Notes: generated by a model from the letters alone, not told the origin. 64,000 nt of DNA from Pseudomonas sp. ACN8 (GCF_002303925.1 NZ_MRCS01000022.1:35956-99955), one strand, 5' to 3'. Counted from the stretch's first letter, positions 1-9,589 are shown. Program-made: numbers and translations.

Positions 1-2
1 CC

Positions 3-1031
3 CTGACCCAGATCGGCTATGCGCTGGGGCTGTTTTTCCTGGTGCCGCTGGGGGATCTGCTGGAGAACCGTCGGTTGATGATCATCACCACGCTGGTGGC
101 GATTGTCAGTCTGCTGGGCGCGGCGTTCACCGATCAGCCGAACGTGTTTTTGCTGATTTCGCTGTTGGTGGGGTTCAGTTCGGTTTCGGTGCAGATCCTG
201 ATTCCGTTGGCCGCGCACCTGGCGCCGGAAGAAACCCGTGGCCGTGTGGTGGGCGGGATCATGGGCGGTTTGCTGCTCGGCATTCTGCTGGCCCGGCCGG
301 TGTCCAGCGTGGTAGCCGACCACTTCGGCTGGCGGGCGATGTTCATGATTGCCGCGGTGTTGATGGCGGCCATCAGCATCGTGCTGGCCGTGACCATTCC
401 CAAGCGTGAACCTGATCACAGTGCGTCCTATGGCCAATTGCTGGGCTCGCTGTGGACGCTGTTGCGCAAACAACCGGTGCTGCGCCAGCGGGCGTTTTAC
501 CAGGGCTGCATGTTTGCCACCTTCAGCCTGTTCTGGACCGCCGTACCACTGGAGCTGGCGCGCAACCATGGCTTGTCGCAAAGCGAGATCGCGATTTTCG
601 CGCTGGTCGGCGCCATCGGCGCCATTGCCGCCCCGATCGCCGGGCGCCTGGCCGATGCCGGTCACACCCGCATCGCCTCGTTGCTGGCCCTGCTGTTCGC
701 CAGCCTGAGTTTTATGCCGGCGTTTATCCATCCGGCCTACAGCGTCATCGGCCTGGCGGTGACCGGCGTGGTGCTCGACTTCTGCGTGCAGATGAACATG
801 GTCCTGGGCCAGCGTGCGGTCTACGCCCTCGACGGCAAAAGCCGCAGCCGCCTGAATGCGCTGTACATGACCAGCATCTTCATCGGCGGCGCCTTCGGCT
901 CTTCGGTGGCCAGCGCGGTGTACGAACACGGCGGCTGGTTGTGGATCGTGATCGTCGGCAGCGCGTTTCCGCTGTTGGCATTGTTGCGGTTCTTGAGTGT
1001 TTCGCAGAAGGGTTCGTTGGCGACGGCGTAA
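3..1031 (+). CDS. MFS transporter, 5' end cut off by the window
   Basis: This is an inner-membrane major facilitator superfamily carrier, probably a drug or sugar exporter. The open frame runs in from the left edge, so the true start lies outside the window. The visible part begins LTQIGYALGLFFLVPLGDLLENRR, the MFS loop 2-3 signature (G-x3-D-x2-x-x-R-R type). About ten hydrophobic segments follow, with a charged central loop near KREPDH. The C-terminus ends at TAA and is directly abutted by an SDR gene remnant. The substrate cannot be told from the sequence. Confidence 0.85.
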   Translation: MTQIGYALGLFFLVPLGDLLENRRLMIITTLVAIVSLLGAAFTDQPNVFLLISLLVGFSSVSVQILIPLAAHLAPEETRGRVVGGIMGGLLLGILLARPVSSVVADHFGWRAMFMIAAVLMAAISIVLAVTIPKREPDHSASYGQLLGSLWTLLRKQPVLRQRAFYQGCMFATFSLFWTAVPLELARNHGLSQSEIAIFALVGAIGAIAAPIAGRLADAGHTRIASLLALLFASLSFMPAFIHPAYSVIGLAVTGVVLDFCVQMNMVLGQRAVYALDGKSRSRLNALYMTSIFIGGAFGSSVASAVYEHGGWLWIVIVGSAFPLLALLRFLSVSQKGSLATA

Positions 1032-1033
1032 AT

Positions 1034-1197
1034 CGCTAAAAGCGCGGTATCTGGCCAACGTGCCGATGGGCCGCCTGGGACAACCACAGGAAATCGCCTC
1101 CGCAATTACGTTTCTGCTGTCGGAACAGAGCGGGTTCATCACCGGGCAGATGCTGTTTGTCGATGGTGGTGCTTCTGTGGGCAAGGCTGCTTTCTAA
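1034..1197 (+). pseudogene. C-terminal remnant of a short-chain dehydrogenase/reductase
   Basis: About 54 codons encode a typical SDR C-terminus: a MGRLGQPQEIASAITFLLS stretch, then GFITGQ and VDGG, followed by a stop. These are the conserved last helix and strand of classical NAD(P)-dependent SDR enzymes, which are normally about 250 residues long. No nucleotide-binding TGxxxGxG motif and no YxxxK catalytic pair lie upstream, because that space is occupied by the end of the MFS gene in another frame. The remnant is therefore non-functional and looks like a deletion scar joining the two genes. Confidence 0.8.
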
Positions 1198-1215
1198 CTT
1201 ACCAACACCCATCCA

Positions 1216-1300
1216 CTGTGGGAGCGAGCTTGCTCGCGATAGCGGACTGTCAGCCACATCAATGGTGAAGGTACTGCCGTCATCGCGAGCAAGCTCGCTT
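1216..1300. repeat. Pair of inverted REP sequences
   Basis: Two oppositely oriented copies of the Pseudomonas REP core (GCGAGCTTGCTCGCGA at 1224-1239 and its inverse at 1283-1300) flank a spacer. The pair sits just after the SDR remnant. It is shorter and more diverged than the 102-bp REPINs elsewhere in the window. The gap 1198-1401 holds nothing else recognisable. Confidence 0.8.
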
Positions 1301-1401
1301 GTATGTTTAGACTTGAAGGGGTGGGCGGGGTAAAAACCGTTGAATCAAAATCAACAGATCGCAGGCTGGCACTTGCCGGGCATGACCGGTGCCCGGCAAC
1401 G

Positions 1402-1968
1402 TCAGGCGCGTGGAGCTTGCTCGTCAATGCAGGCCAGCAAGCGTTCGACCGTAAGCTCCAGTGGCCCGGAGTTGTCGAGCAGGTGCACGGCAGAATCTTC
1501 CGCCAGCAGCTGCTCGTTGAATCGGGCATTGCGTGCCAGGCGCTGATCGATCTCGCTAACCGATTCACGCCCGCGCTTGAGCAGTCGTTGACGCAGCACC
1601 GCCTGGTCCACGCTCAGCAACAGCACCAACACATCCGGATAGCGCAGCTGCGTATTCTGCAAATGCCCCCGCGAGCCATTGACCAGTACGTTCTGGCCAG
1701 CGGCCAGCCAATCGTCGATTTCCCGTGGGATGCCATAGGACAACCCATTGGCGTGCCAGCTCAGGGCAAACGCGTCCCGGGCTTCCATGTCGGCGAATTG
1801 CCGGGCACTGACGCCCAGCGCCGCCTCGCCCACGGCTTCGGCCGAGCGGGTAATGATCCGGCGCACGATACGGCAGCCGTGTTCGGCCAACCGCGTTCGC
1901 GCGGCATCCAGCAGGCTGTCCTTGCCCGAACCTGAAGGCCCGATGAGATAGATCAACCTGCCCGCCAT
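1402..1968 (-). CDS. phnN: Ribose 1,5-bisphosphate phosphokinase PhnN
   Basis: PhnN phosphorylates ribose 1,5-bisphosphate to PRPP in the carbon-phosphorus lyase pathway for phosphonate use. The 188-residue protein begins MAGRLIYLIGPSGSGKDSLL, which contains the P-loop GPSGSGKD at about residues 9-16; length and fold match guanylate-kinase-like PhnN. I chose the ATG at 1968 because it overlaps the TGA of the phnM remnant as TGATG, the usual coupled arrangement; an in-frame extension upstream would run through phnM sequence. No other phn gene is present, so this is an orphan whose operon has been lost. It could survive as a PRPP salvage enzyme. Confidence 0.88.
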   Translation of the reverse strand: MAGRLIYLIGPSGSGKDSLLDAARTRLAEHGCRIVRRIITRSAEAVGEAALGVSARQFADMEARDAFALSWHANGLSYGIPREIDDWLAAGQNVLVNGSRGHLQNTQLRYPDVLVLLLSVDQAVLRQRLLKRGRESVSEIDQRLARNARFNEQLLAEDSAVHLLDNSGPLELTVERLLACIDEQAPRA

Positions 1969-2150
1969 CAAAACACCCTCTTCGCTTGTCACCACTTGGA
2001 CCACCGGTAAACCGTCCGTGCCCGCAGCAGTTCGGCCCGCAGGCCCGTCGCAATCTCGCCACGATCGTCCAGCCCGGCGGCCAGCTCTGCGGCGGCCACG
2101 TTACCCGAGTGCGACCGGCCGTGCACGATGTTCGGTGCGCCCATCAACAT
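1967..2150 (-). pseudogene. phnM: Remnant of phnM with internal deletion and frame damage
   Basis: The minus strand encodes MLMGAPNIVHGRSHSGNVAA, which matches the GAPN-x-V-x-G-x-SHSGN metal-site region of PhnM (the triphosphate hydrolase of the C-P lyase pathway). It then jumps directly to GLDDRGEIATGLRAELLRA, the C-terminal dihydroorotase-like strand. The segment normally lying between these motifs is missing, as is the whole N-terminal two thirds. After RTV the family's DGLPVV continues only in a shifted frame, and a TGA interrupts just before the last six codons. The final TGA overlaps the phnN ATG, preserving the old translational coupling. Confidence 0.75.
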
Positions 2151-2183
2151 ACTCCTGCCGTGAAAGCACAACTTCAACGCCCA

Positions 2184-2216
2184 CAAAAAAGGCGCCCCCG
2201 AAGGTCGCCTTTTTTG
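2184..2216 (-). terminator. Rho-independent terminator, probably bidirectional
   Basis: AAAAAAGGCG and CGCCTTTTTT form a strong stem with a short C-rich/GAAGG loop and T-runs on both strands. It lies directly downstream of the lipoprotein gene that closes the ccm operon and upstream of the phnM/phnN remnants, so it should insulate phnN from ccm transcription. Confidence 0.8.
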
Positions 2217-2218
2217 CG

Positions 2219-2626
2219 CTACTGCCCGAATTGCCGCCCCAGGCCACCCGGTACACCGTGGATGTCAGTATCTTCCCACGGCCCGTTCGGACTGATCGAC
2301 CGGCTCCAGCCGTTATCCCAGCGGTAATAGGTACGCTGGCGATAAAAGGTATTGGGCTGGTCATCCAGCACATACACCCCAAGCTTCGGATCCCAATGGC
2401 TATTGCCCCCTGGTGGCGGCGCGAAGCTGGCAGAGGTGCGTGGCAACGGCTTTGAGGGTTTGGCCGGAATGGTCGGCTTGCTCGGTACAGGCGACGTCGA
2501 TGGCGTGGGGCTCGGCTGCGACGGCGGGAACGGTGCTGGTGCCTGATGTTCCGTTGGTGGCTGGACCGCACAAGCGCTTAACCCCATGACGACGCTGAAC
2601 AGGGTGATACGAGCGAATGCGGTCAT
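2219..2626 (-). CDS. Proline-rich outer-membrane lipoprotein of unknown function
   Basis: The 135-residue product has a lipoprotein signal peptide ending at LSAC (Cys near residue 19). A very proline/serine-rich linker follows (residues 22-70), then a small C-terminal domain with aromatic motifs TYYRWDNGWS and NGPWED. The gene starts 15 bp after ccmI and ends at a strong terminator, so it is probably the last gene of the ccm transcript. The linker would span periplasm or peptidoglycan. I do not recognise the C-terminal domain; a role in cytochrome c assembly would be a guess from position only. Confidence 0.75.
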   Translation of the reverse strand: MTAFARITLFSVVMGLSACAVQPPTEHQAPAPFPPSQPSPTPSTSPVPSKPTIPAKPSKPLPRTSASFAPPPGGNSHWDPKLGVYVLDDQPNTFYRQRTYYRWDNGWSRSISPNGPWEDTDIHGVPGGLGRQFGQ

Positions 2627-2641
2627 GATTGCGTTTTCCTG

Positions 2642-3841
2642 TTATTTGTCCGGACTATCGATGGTCAATGTTTGCGGCGCGGTGGTGCTGCTGGCCAAGG
2701 GCTGGCTGCGACCGATCCATTCGCCGGCAGTCGGTTTGCCAGCACGGGAAATGCGCGCAACCAGTTGGACTTCAGGGAAGTTCGACAGTTTCAATTGCGG
2801 CATCATTGCGTCGGCATCGCCCAGTTCGACGGTCACCGGCAGGTCGGCCACGGTCATGCGCTTGACCGCCAGCGGGGCCGGAGGACCGGAGATCGCACGG
2901 GCGAAAATGAACACGCTGTCGCCAGGCTGGACCTTGGATTTAAGGTCCGAGGCCAGATCGACACTGACCTTGAGCAACGCCGCCTTGGCCGTCGGTGCTT
3001 GCGCAACCTTGCCGCCACTGGCCACCAGTTTCTCCGTGGCCCGGGTAATCCCGCCTTGCAGCGCCTCGCGGGACGGGTCTTGCGGCGGCAATTGCGCCAA
3101 CAGGCGATTCCAGTAATCGATGGCGTCCTGATAACGCTCACTTTCAAACGCGGCAATGCCCAGCAGGCCAAGACTGGTGACTTCTTTCGGATCGGCCTTG
3201 AGCGCTTCGTCGGTCAGGGCCTGGACCTTGTCCGACCACTTCTTGCCATCGGCAAAGTACTGGGCCTGGGCCCATTGACCGAGCAACTCGGGCTGACGAC
3301 CGGCCAGGTTCACCGTGCGTTCGAACATCTTCGCCGCGTCCGCCGGACGATCCTGAGCCATGTAGGTGCGACCGAGGAAGTACATGCCTTCAGCGGAATC
3401 CGGCTGAGCAGCGACCGCGCGCTCCAGGCGCTGGGTCATCTCTTCCATCGACTGGGGGGCTTGGGAGAATTCACGGGTCAGTTCGACCTTGTCGCTGGCA
3501 CCGAAATGCAGATAAAGGCCCAGGCCCAGCACCGGCACCAGTATGGCCGCCAGCAACGGCAAGGGTTTGCCCAGACGCGACACCCGTGGCGCTTCAGCGC
3601 CTTCGGTGTCCGCCAGCAACTCACGGGCGGCTTCGGCGCGACCGGCGTCCATTTGCGCCGCATCGAGCACACCCTCTTCCTGCTGAGTCTGCAACTCAGC
3701 CACGCGCTCCTGATAAAGCGCGACGTTCAGGGCGGTACGATCCTCTTCACGCTGGGCGCGACGGCTACGCAGCACCGGGATCAACAGAAAACTCAGGGCA
3801 ACCAGAAGCAGCAGACCTGCAGCGAGCCAGAAATCAATCAT
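2642..3841 (-). CDS. ccmI: Cytochrome c maturation protein CcmI (CycH)
   Basis: CcmI is the chaperone that holds apocytochrome c for haem ligation by CcmF/CcmH. The 399-residue protein has two N-terminal membrane helices (about 4-22 and 93-113) with a cytoplasmic leucine-zipper-like loop between them. A periplasmic TPR region (about 140-270, e.g. [18 protein letters not shown]) and a C-terminal beta-rich domain ending in TLTIDSPDK follow. Length matches long-form Pseudomonas CcmI. Its start overlaps the end of ccmH by 8 bp, showing coupling. Confidence 0.95.
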   Translation of the reverse strand: MIDFWLAAGLLLLVALSFLLIPVLRSRRAQREEDRTALNVALYQERVAELQTQQEEGVLDAAQMDAGRAEAARELLADTEGAEAPRVSRLGKPLPLLAAILVPVLGLGLYLHFGASDKVELTREFSQAPQSMEEMTQRLERAVAAQPDSAEGMYFLGRTYMAQDRPADAAKMFERTVNLAGRQPELLGQWAQAQYFADGKKWSDKVQALTDEALKADPKEVTSLGLLGIAAFESERYQDAIDYWNRLLAQLPPQDPSREALQGGITRATEKLVASGGKVAQAPTAKAALLKVSVDLASDLKSKVQPGDSVFIFARAISGPPAPLAVKRMTVADLPVTVELGDADAMMPQLKLSNFPEVQLVARISRAGKPTAGEWIGRSQPLASSTTAPQTLTIDSPDK

Positions 3842-4307
3842 TCTTGGTTTTATCCAACAGGTGGTCGAGGCGCGAGCGCTCCTCGGCAGACAGCGAGCCC
3901 GGGGTGCCGGCGCGTTGCACGCGACGACGGCGGACGATCACCGCGATGATCACGACACCGCCCAGCAACAGGCCGGCGGGGCCGAACCAGAGCAAGGCGG
4001 TCTTGGCGTTCAGCGCAGGCTTGTAGCGGACGAAATCACCATAACGGTCGACCATGAAGTCGATGATCTGCTGGTTGTCCTTGCCTTCGCCGAGCATGCG
4101 GAAAATCTCTTTGCGCAGGTCGGCGGCAATCGGTGCGTTGGAGTCGGCGATGTCCTGGTTCTGACACTTGGGGCAACGCAGCTCCTTGGTCAGCTCGCGG
4201 AAACGCTCGCGATCTTCTTCCTTGGCGAACTCGTAGGTGTCGATGGCCGCGTGGGCCATGCCCGCCAGGCTCAAGCCCAAGGCAACGGCAGCGATCCAGC
4301 GCTTCAT
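3834..4307 (-). CDS. ccmH: Cytochrome c maturation thiol oxidoreductase CcmH
   Basis: CcmH reduces the CXXCH motif of apocytochrome c, or resolves its mixed disulfide with CcmG. The 157-residue protein has a cleavable signal peptide (1-20, ending AHA), the family motif LRCPKCQNQ with Cys45 and Cys48, a three-helix periplasmic domain and one membrane helix near 105-123. The start shares ATGA with the stop of ccmG. This is the short CcmH form, with the TPR part supplied separately by CcmI. Confidence 0.95.
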   Translation of the reverse strand: MKRWIAAVALGLSLAGMAHAAIDTYEFAKEEDRERFRELTKELRCPKCQNQDIADSNAPIAADLRKEIFRMLGEGKDNQQIIDFMVDRYGDFVRYKPALNAKTALLWFGPAGLLLGGVVIIAVIVRRRRVQRAGTPGSLSAEERSRLDHLLDKTKND

Positions 4308-4840
4308 GGCTTGGCCTCGTCAACCAGCGCCTGGTACTTGCCCGCCAGTTTTTCGCGCCAGACCTGCTCGTCGATCACGCCGACGAACTTGTCGCGGATG
4401 ATGCCCTTGGCGTCGATGAAGAAGGTTTCCGGTGCGCCGTACACGCCGAGGTTCAGGCCCAGCGAGCCGTCGTCGTCACGAATGTCCAGTGCATAGGGGT
4501 TGTGGAAGTCCTTCAGCCACTTCAAGGCATCGGCGTTGACGTCCTTGTAGTTGATGCCATAGATCACCACGCCCTGCTGGGCCAGTTTGTTCAACACCGG
4601 GTGCTCGACCCGGCAGGAAATGCACCAGGTGCCCCAGACGTTGACCAACGCCGGTTTGCCCAGAATGTCAGCGCGGGTCAGGGTCTTGTCGCCCTGCACC
4701 GACGGCAGGGAAAACTCCGGGAACGGTTTGTTGATCATGGCCGAAGGCAGCTCGGCCGGATCCAGGTACAACCCACGGTAAAGGAATACAGCGACCACCA
4801 GAAAAATCGCCAGTGGCAACAACATCAACCAACGCTTCAT
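4304..4840 (-). CDS. ccmG: Thiol:disulfide interchange protein CcmG (DsbE)
   Basis: This membrane-anchored periplasmic thioredoxin-like protein keeps apocytochrome c cysteines reduced. It has 178 residues: one N-terminal anchor (5-22), then a thioredoxin fold with the active site WCISC (Cys73, Cys76) preceded by VNVWGT. The acidic stretch and the GAPETFFID cis-proline region are typical of CcmG. The gene overlaps ccmF upstream and ccmH downstream by four bases each. Confidence 0.95.
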   Translation of the reverse strand: MKRWLMLLPLAIFLVVAVFLYRGLYLDPAELPSAMINKPFPEFSLPSVQGDKTLTRADILGKPALVNVWGTWCISCRVEHPVLNKLAQQGVVIYGINYKDVNADALKWLKDFHNPYALDIRDDDGSLGLNLGVYGAPETFFIDAKGIIRDKFVGVIDEQVWREKLAGKYQALVDEAKP

Positions 4841-6825
4841 GCAGTGGCTCCCGGCATGCCCAGTGCTTCGCGCACGCGGCTTTTGACCTTGACCCGATAA
4901 CGCCGATCCAGCGCCGCCAGCAGCCCGCCTGCGCCTGTCAACAGACCGCCGAACCAGATCCAGCGCACGAACGGCTTGACATGCACGCGCACAGCCCAGG
5001 CGCCGTTGCCCAGCGGTTCACCGAGGGCGACATAGAGGTCGCGGGTGAAACCGGCATCGATGCCCGCTTCGGTCATCACCGAGTTCTGCACGGTGTACAG
5101 GCGTTTTTCCGGGTGCAGCACGCTGATTTCCTTGCCGTTGCGGATCACCCGCACGGTGCCTTTGTCGGAAGTGAAGTTCGGGCCTTCGAAGTGTTTGGCG
5201 CCTTCGAAGACGAACTGATAGCCGCCCAGGTCCATGGATTCGCCCGGCGCCAGGCGCAGGTCGCGCTCGGCACTGTTCTGGCTCGACAGCACGACACCCA
5301 GCGCACACACGGCAATGCCCAGGTGCGCGACCTGCATGCCCCAGTAGCTGCGGGTCAGGGTTGGCAGGCCTTTGATCAGGCCCTTGTGCCGGGTCTTGTC
5401 GAAGATGTCACGCACGCCGGCCAGCAATACCCAGGCGGCGAGCATGAAGGTCGCGAGCACGGCCCAGTTGAAATCGCCATAGGCGACGCCGGCCACGACT
5501 GCCAGCGCGGCGCTGCCGAGCAGGACCGGGGTCAGCATGCTCACCAGCCATTTCACCGGGGTGTCTTTCCAGCGCACGATCACGCCGACCGCCATCACCA
5601 CCATCAGCAACGCCATCAACGGAATGAACAGCGCGTTGAAGTACGGCGGGCCGACGGACAGCTTGGCGCCGGTCATGGCGTCGAGAATCAGCGGATACAG
5701 GGTGCCGAGCAGGATCATCGAAGCCGCCACCACCAGCACCAGGTTGTTGCCCAGCAACAGCGTTTCCCGGGACCAGAGGTTGAAGCCCACCTGGCTCTTG
5801 ACCACCGGCGCGCGCAGGGCGAACAGGGTCAGCGAACCACCGACCACGAACAGCAGGAAAATCAGAATGAACACCCCGCGCTCCGGATCGGACGCAAAGG
5901 CGTGCACCGAGGTCAGCACGCCGGAACGCACGAGGAAAGTGCCCAGCAGACTCAAGGAGAAGGCGGCGATGGCCAGCAACACGGTCCAGCTCTTGAACAC
6001 GCCACGTTTTTCCGTGACCGCCAACGAGTGAATCAGCGCGGTGCCCACCAGCCATGGCATGAACGAGGCGTTTTCCACCGGGTCCCAGAACCACCAGCCG
6101 CCCCAGCCGAGTTCGTAGTAAGCCCACCACGAACCGAGAGTGATACCGATGCCGAGGAACGCCCAGGCCACGATGGTCCACGGACGCGACCAGCGCGCCC
6201 ACGCGGCATCCAGGCGACCGCCCATCAGCGCGGCGATAGCGAAGGCGAAAGCCACCGAGAAACCGACGTAGCCCATGTACAGCATCGGCGGGTGAACGAT
6301 CAGGCCGATGTCTTGCAACAGTGGATTGAGGTCGGCACCGTCGGTGGGCGTTTGCGGCAGGATGCGTTTGAACGGGTTGGAGGTCATGATCAGGAACAGC
6401 ATGAATCCGGTGCTGATCATGCCCATCACCGCCAGCACGCGGGCCAGCATGACCTGCGGCAACTGCCGGGAAAACACCGATACCGCGAAGGTCCAGCCGC
6501 CGAGAATCAAGGCCCACAACAGCAGGGAACCTTCGTGGGCACCCCACACGGCGCTGAACTTGTAGTACCACGGCAAGGCGCTGTTGGAGTTGTTGGCCAC
6601 ATAAGCCACGGAGAAGTCATCGACCATGAAGGCGTAGGTCAGGCAACCGAAGGCGAACAGTAAAAACGCGAACTGCCCCCACGCGGCCGGCTGGGCCAGG
6701 CTCATCCAGAAGCGGTCGCCGCGCCAGGCACCGACCAATGGCACCACGGCCTGAACCAGCGCGAAACACAGCGCCAGGATCATGGCCAGGTGGCCCAACT
6801 CGGGAATGAAGATTCCAGCTGTCAT
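4837..6825 (-). CDS. ccmF: Haem lyase subunit CcmF
   Basis: CcmF is the large polytopic subunit that attaches haem to apocytochrome c, taking haem from holo-CcmE. The 662-residue protein has about 14-15 membrane helices. The haem-handling WWD domain, WGGWWFWDPVEN, lies near residues 236-250, with conserved periplasmic histidines around it. Length and order are as in other system I Pseudomonas. It follows ccmE by three bases. Confidence 0.97.
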   Translation of the reverse strand: MTAGIFIPELGHLAMILALCFALVQAVVPLVGAWRGDRFWMSLAQPAAWGQFAFLLFAFGCLTYAFMVDDFSVAYVANNSNSALPWYYKFSAVWGAHEGSLLLWALILGGWTFAVSVFSRQLPQVMLARVLAVMGMISTGFMLFLIMTSNPFKRILPQTPTDGADLNPLLQDIGLIVHPPMLYMGYVGFSVAFAFAIAALMGGRLDAAWARWSRPWTIVAWAFLGIGITLGSWWAYYELGWGGWWFWDPVENASFMPWLVGTALIHSLAVTEKRGVFKSWTVLLAIAAFSLSLLGTFLVRSGVLTSVHAFASDPERGVFILIFLLFVVGGSLTLFALRAPVVKSQVGFNLWSRETLLLGNNLVLVVAASMILLGTLYPLILDAMTGAKLSVGPPYFNALFIPLMALLMVVMAVGVIVRWKDTPVKWLVSMLTPVLLGSAALAVVAGVAYGDFNWAVLATFMLAAWVLLAGVRDIFDKTRHKGLIKGLPTLTRSYWGMQVAHLGIAVCALGVVLSSQNSAERDLRLAPGESMDLGGYQFVFEGAKHFEGPNFTSDKGTVRVIRNGKEISVLHPEKRLYTVQNSVMTEAGIDAGFTRDLYVALGEPLGNGAWAVRVHVKPFVRWIWFGGLLTGAGGLLAALDRRYRVKVKSRVREALGMPGATA

Positions 6826-6828
6826 CAG

Positions 6829-7284
6829 TTAGCCCTCTTTCACAGGAGTAGGTGCCGACTGGCCGCTGTCTTTCAAGGCCTTGGTCACTTCCGGCGGCAT
6901 GTACTTTTCATCGTGCTTGGCCAGCACTTCATCGGCCACCACCACGCCATCGGCGTTGAGCTTGCCCAAAGCGACGATGCCCTGCCCTTCGCGGAACAGG
7001 TCCGGGAGGATGCCGCGATACGTGATGGTCACGGACTTGTTGAAGTCGGTGACGACAAACTTCACGTCCAGCGAGTCGCCGGAGCGCTGCAAGGAACCGG
7101 CCTCGACCATGCCGCCGGCACGGATGCGTGTGTCCTGTGGCGCTTCGCCGTTGGCGATCTGCGTTGGTGTGTAAAACAGGTTGATGTTCTGCTGCAGGGC
7201 GCTCAGGGCCAGGCCGACGGCAGCGCCGACCCCGACCAGGATCGCGAGAATGATGATAAGACGCTTTTTGCGCAGCGGATTCAC
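6829..7284 (-). CDS. ccmE: Periplasmic haem chaperone CcmE
   Basis: CcmE binds haem covalently and carries it from CcmABCD to CcmF. The 151-residue product has an N-terminal anchor (8-29) and an OB-fold domain. The haem-binding motif [10 protein letters not shown] contains His124, and Tyr128 is the axial ligand position. A flexible C-terminal tail follows. Its start overlaps the stop of ccmD by four bases. Confidence 0.96.
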   Translation of the reverse strand: MNPLRKKRLIIILAILVGVGAAVGLALSALQQNINLFYTPTQIANGEAPQDTRIRAGGMVEAGSLQRSGDSLDVKFVVTDFNKSVTITYRGILPDLFREGQGIVALGKLNADGVVVADEVLAKHDEKYMPPEVTKALKDSGQSAPTPVKEG

Positions 7285-7457
7285 TTGCCGTTCTCCCGGC
7301 GCAAACGACGCGCCTCTTGTTGCAGATACCGCTTGCGGGCCAGGATCGGCGCCGCCACGTTGAGGGCCAGCACCGCCAGGCAGATGCCATAGGCCGACCA
7401 GACATACAGGCCATGATGGCCCATGGCGAGGAAATCGCCGAATGAAGCAAAACTCAT
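7281..7457 (-). CDS. ccmD: Haem exporter protein CcmD
   Basis: This 58-residue single-span protein stabilises the CcmABC-CcmE complex. It begins [20 protein letters not shown], with one membrane helix (about 18-40) and a strongly basic C-terminal tail, as in the family. The ATG at 7457 overlaps the ccmC stop (ATGA), which fixes the start; upstream codons in the same frame belong to ccmC sequence. Confidence 0.93.
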   Translation of the reverse strand: MSFASFGDFLAMGHHGLYVWSAYGICLAVLALNVAAPILARKRYLQQEARRLRRENGK

Positions 7458-8209
7458 CGAGCGACCTCCAGGCTGTGTTCGACTTCGGCCTTGACCCAAC
7501 TGGCCCGGGCTTCGCGCTTGAGCACTTCGAGGCGCATGCGCAGCAACAGCACCGCGCCGAAGAAACAGTAGAAACCCAGCGCCGTCAGCAGCAACGGCAG
7601 CCACATCTCGGCGGGCATCGCCGGTTTTTCCGTGAGCGTGAACGTCGCGCCCTGGTGCAGGGTGTTCCACCACTCCACCGAGTACTTGATGATCGGGATA
7701 TTGATCACGCCGACAATCGCCAGCACCGCACAAGCCTTGGCCGCGCTGTCACGATTGCTGATGGCGTTGCCCAGCGCAATGAGACCGAAGTACAGGAACA
7801 GCAGGATAAGCATGGACGTCAGGCGTGCATCCCAGACCCACCACGAGCCCCAGGTCGGCTTGCCCCAGATCGCCCCGGTGACCAGTGCCACGGCGGTCAT
7901 CCAGGCACCGATGGGCGCCGCGCACTGCAGGGCGACGTCGGCCAGTTTCATCTTCCACACCAGACCGACGATGCCACACACCGCCAGCATCACGTAGATG
8001 GACTGCGCCAGCATGGCGGCCGGGACGTGGATATAAATGATGCGGAAGCTGTTGCCCTGCTGATAGTCCGGCGGCGCGAAGGCCAGGCCCCAGACCACGC
8101 CAACGCTGATCAGCAACAACGCCGCGACGCTCAGCCAGGGCAGCATTCTGCCGCTGATGCCGTAAAACCATTTGGGCGAGCCGAGCTTGTGAAACCACGT
8201 CCAGTTCAT
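7454..8209 (-). CDS. ccmC: Haem exporter/haem transfer protein CcmC
   Basis: CcmC presents haem to CcmE at the periplasmic face. The 251-residue protein has six membrane helices and the short WWD motif [15 protein letters not shown], with conserved flanking histidines (VHVPAA in an early loop and [13 protein letters not shown] later). The gene starts 79 bp after ccmB, the only sizeable gap within this otherwise overlapping operon; I see no promoter or gene in that gap. Confidence 0.96.
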   Translation of the reverse strand: MNWTWFHKLGSPKWFYGISGRMLPWLSVAALLLISVGVVWGLAFAPPDYQQGNSFRIIYIHVPAAMLAQSIYVMLAVCGIVGLVWKMKLADVALQCAAPIGAWMTAVALVTGAIWGKPTWGSWWVWDARLTSMLILLFLYFGLIALGNAISNRDSAAKACAVLAIVGVINIPIIKYSVEWWNTLHQGATFTLTEKPAMPAEMWLPLLLTALGFYCFFGAVLLLRMRLEVLKREARASWVKAEVEHSLEVAR

Positions 8210-8288
8210 ACTGTTTCCATCACGGTTGCTGCTCGATATCGCGAGACAGCCAAAGGGTCTTTACTGGTTACTTTTTAACCAGACCTCA

Positions 8289-8957
8289 TTATTCGCCGAC
8301 ACTGATCTTCAGGCCAGCAGCTATTGCAAAAGGTGTCAGGGTTATCGCCAGGGCGGTCAGGCTGCCAAGCCACAGGAGATAACCGGTCGCCGGCATCCCC
8401 TGCAAGGCCGCCTGCAAGGCGCCACTGCCAAGGATCAACACCGGGATGTACAGCGGCAGAATCAGCAGTGCCAGCAACAGGCCGCCGCGCTTCAAGCCCA
8501 CCGTCAGCGCCGCGCCCACCGCACCGAGCAGGCTCAGTACCGGTGTACCGAGCAGCAACGAAAGCAGCAACACCGGCAGACAGGCGGCAGGCAAACCGAG
8601 CATCAGCGCCAGCAAGGGCGCGAGCAAAACCAGTGCCAGGCCGGAAAAAGCCCAGTGTGCCAGCACCTTGGCCAAAACCAGAAGAGCCAGGGGGTGCGGC
8701 GAAAGGACCCACTGTTCGAGGGATCCATCTTCGAAATCACTGCGGAAAAGCCCGTCCAGCGAGAGCAGGACCGATAAAAGTGCCGCGACCCAGACCAACC
8801 CCGGAGACAAGGTTTGCAACAATTGAGACTCAGGACCGACCGCCAACGGGAACAGGGAAACGACGATGGCAAAGAACACCAGCGGATTGGCCAGTTCCGC
8901 CGGACGGCGGAACAGCAGACGAGCCTCACGGGCGACCAACAGGCCGAAAACACTCAT
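8289..8957 (-). CDS. ccmB: Haem exporter permease CcmB
   Basis: CcmB is the six-helix membrane partner of the ATPase CcmA; with CcmC and CcmD it drives release of holo-CcmE. The 222-residue length, the N-terminal [15 protein letters not shown] stretch and the ending KISVGE fit the family. Its first codon overlaps the ccmA stop. Confidence 0.95.
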   Translation of the reverse strand: MSVFGLLVAREARLLFRRPAELANPLVFFAIVVSLFPLAVGPESQLLQTLSPGLVWVAALLSVLLSLDGLFRSDFEDGSLEQWVLSPHPLALLVLAKVLAHWAFSGLALVLLAPLLALMLGLPAACLPVLLLSLLLGTPVLSLLGAVGAALTVGLKRGGLLLALLILPLYIPVLILGSGALQAALQGMPATGYLLWLGSLTALAITLTPFAIAAGLKISVGE

Positions 8958-9589
8958 ACGGCCCAGCTCCCCAGATCGATATCGCGATAACCGGCCGGCA
9001 TCCGGCTCAGCGTATGGTGGGTGGTCAACACCACCATGCCGCCGCGCTCGCAGTGGCCGGCCAGGTGTTCTTCGAGTTGCGCCACGCCCTGCTTGTCGAG
9101 GGCGGTAAAGGGTTCATCGAGGATCCACAGCGGCGGGCTGTCCAGATACAGGCGCGCCAAGGCGACGCGGCGCTGTTGACCGGCAGATAGGGTGTGACAA
9201 GGCACATCCTCGAATCCACGCAGGCCAACCGCGGCCAGTGCCTGCCAGATCGCCTCGTGGGTCGCCGGATGATGCAAGGCGCACAGCCAGCTCAGGTTCT
9301 CTTCCGGCGTCAGCAAATCCTTGATCCCGGCGGCGTGGCCGATCCACAGCAGGTTGCGCGCCAGCTCACCGCGTTGTTCGTTCAGCGGCTGACCGTTGAG
9401 CAACACCTGGCCGGCGGTCGGCTGCATCAGCCCCGAGAGCAGGCGCAACAGGCTGGTCTTGCCGCTGCCGTTGGGGCCGCTGATTTGCATCATTTCGCCA
9501 CTGGCCAGTCTCAAATCGAGATTTTCGAAGAGCAGCCGAAGGTCTCGCTCGCAGGCAAGGGCAACGGTTTGCAGGACAGGACTGGTCAA
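8954..9589 (-). CDS. ccmA: Cytochrome c biogenesis ATPase CcmA
   Basis: This is the ABC-type ATPase of the CcmABCD haem release complex and the first gene of the operon. The 211 residues show Walker [13 protein letters not shown] (about 40-50), signature [14 protein letters not shown], Walker [13 protein letters not shown] and the switch histidine in LTTHHTL. It is divergently oriented from the fliK-like gene at 9789, leaving a 199-bp shared control region. Confidence 0.97.
   Translation of the reverse strand: MTSPVLQTVALACERDLRLLFENLDLRLASGEMMQISGPNGSGKTSLLRLLSGLMQPTAGQVLLNGQPLNEQRGELARNLLWIGHAAGIKDLLTPEENLSWLCALHHPATHEAIWQALAAVGLRGFEDVPCHTLSAGQQRRVALARLYLDSPPLWILDEPFTALDKQGVAQLEEHLAGHCERGGMVVLTTHHTLSRMPAGYRDIDLGSWAV

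Noticed and set aside
4813..6663. A 616-codon plus-strand open frame antisense to ccmF
   Set aside because: It is a composition artefact opposite a clear ccmF; extremely rich in His, Gln and Arg.
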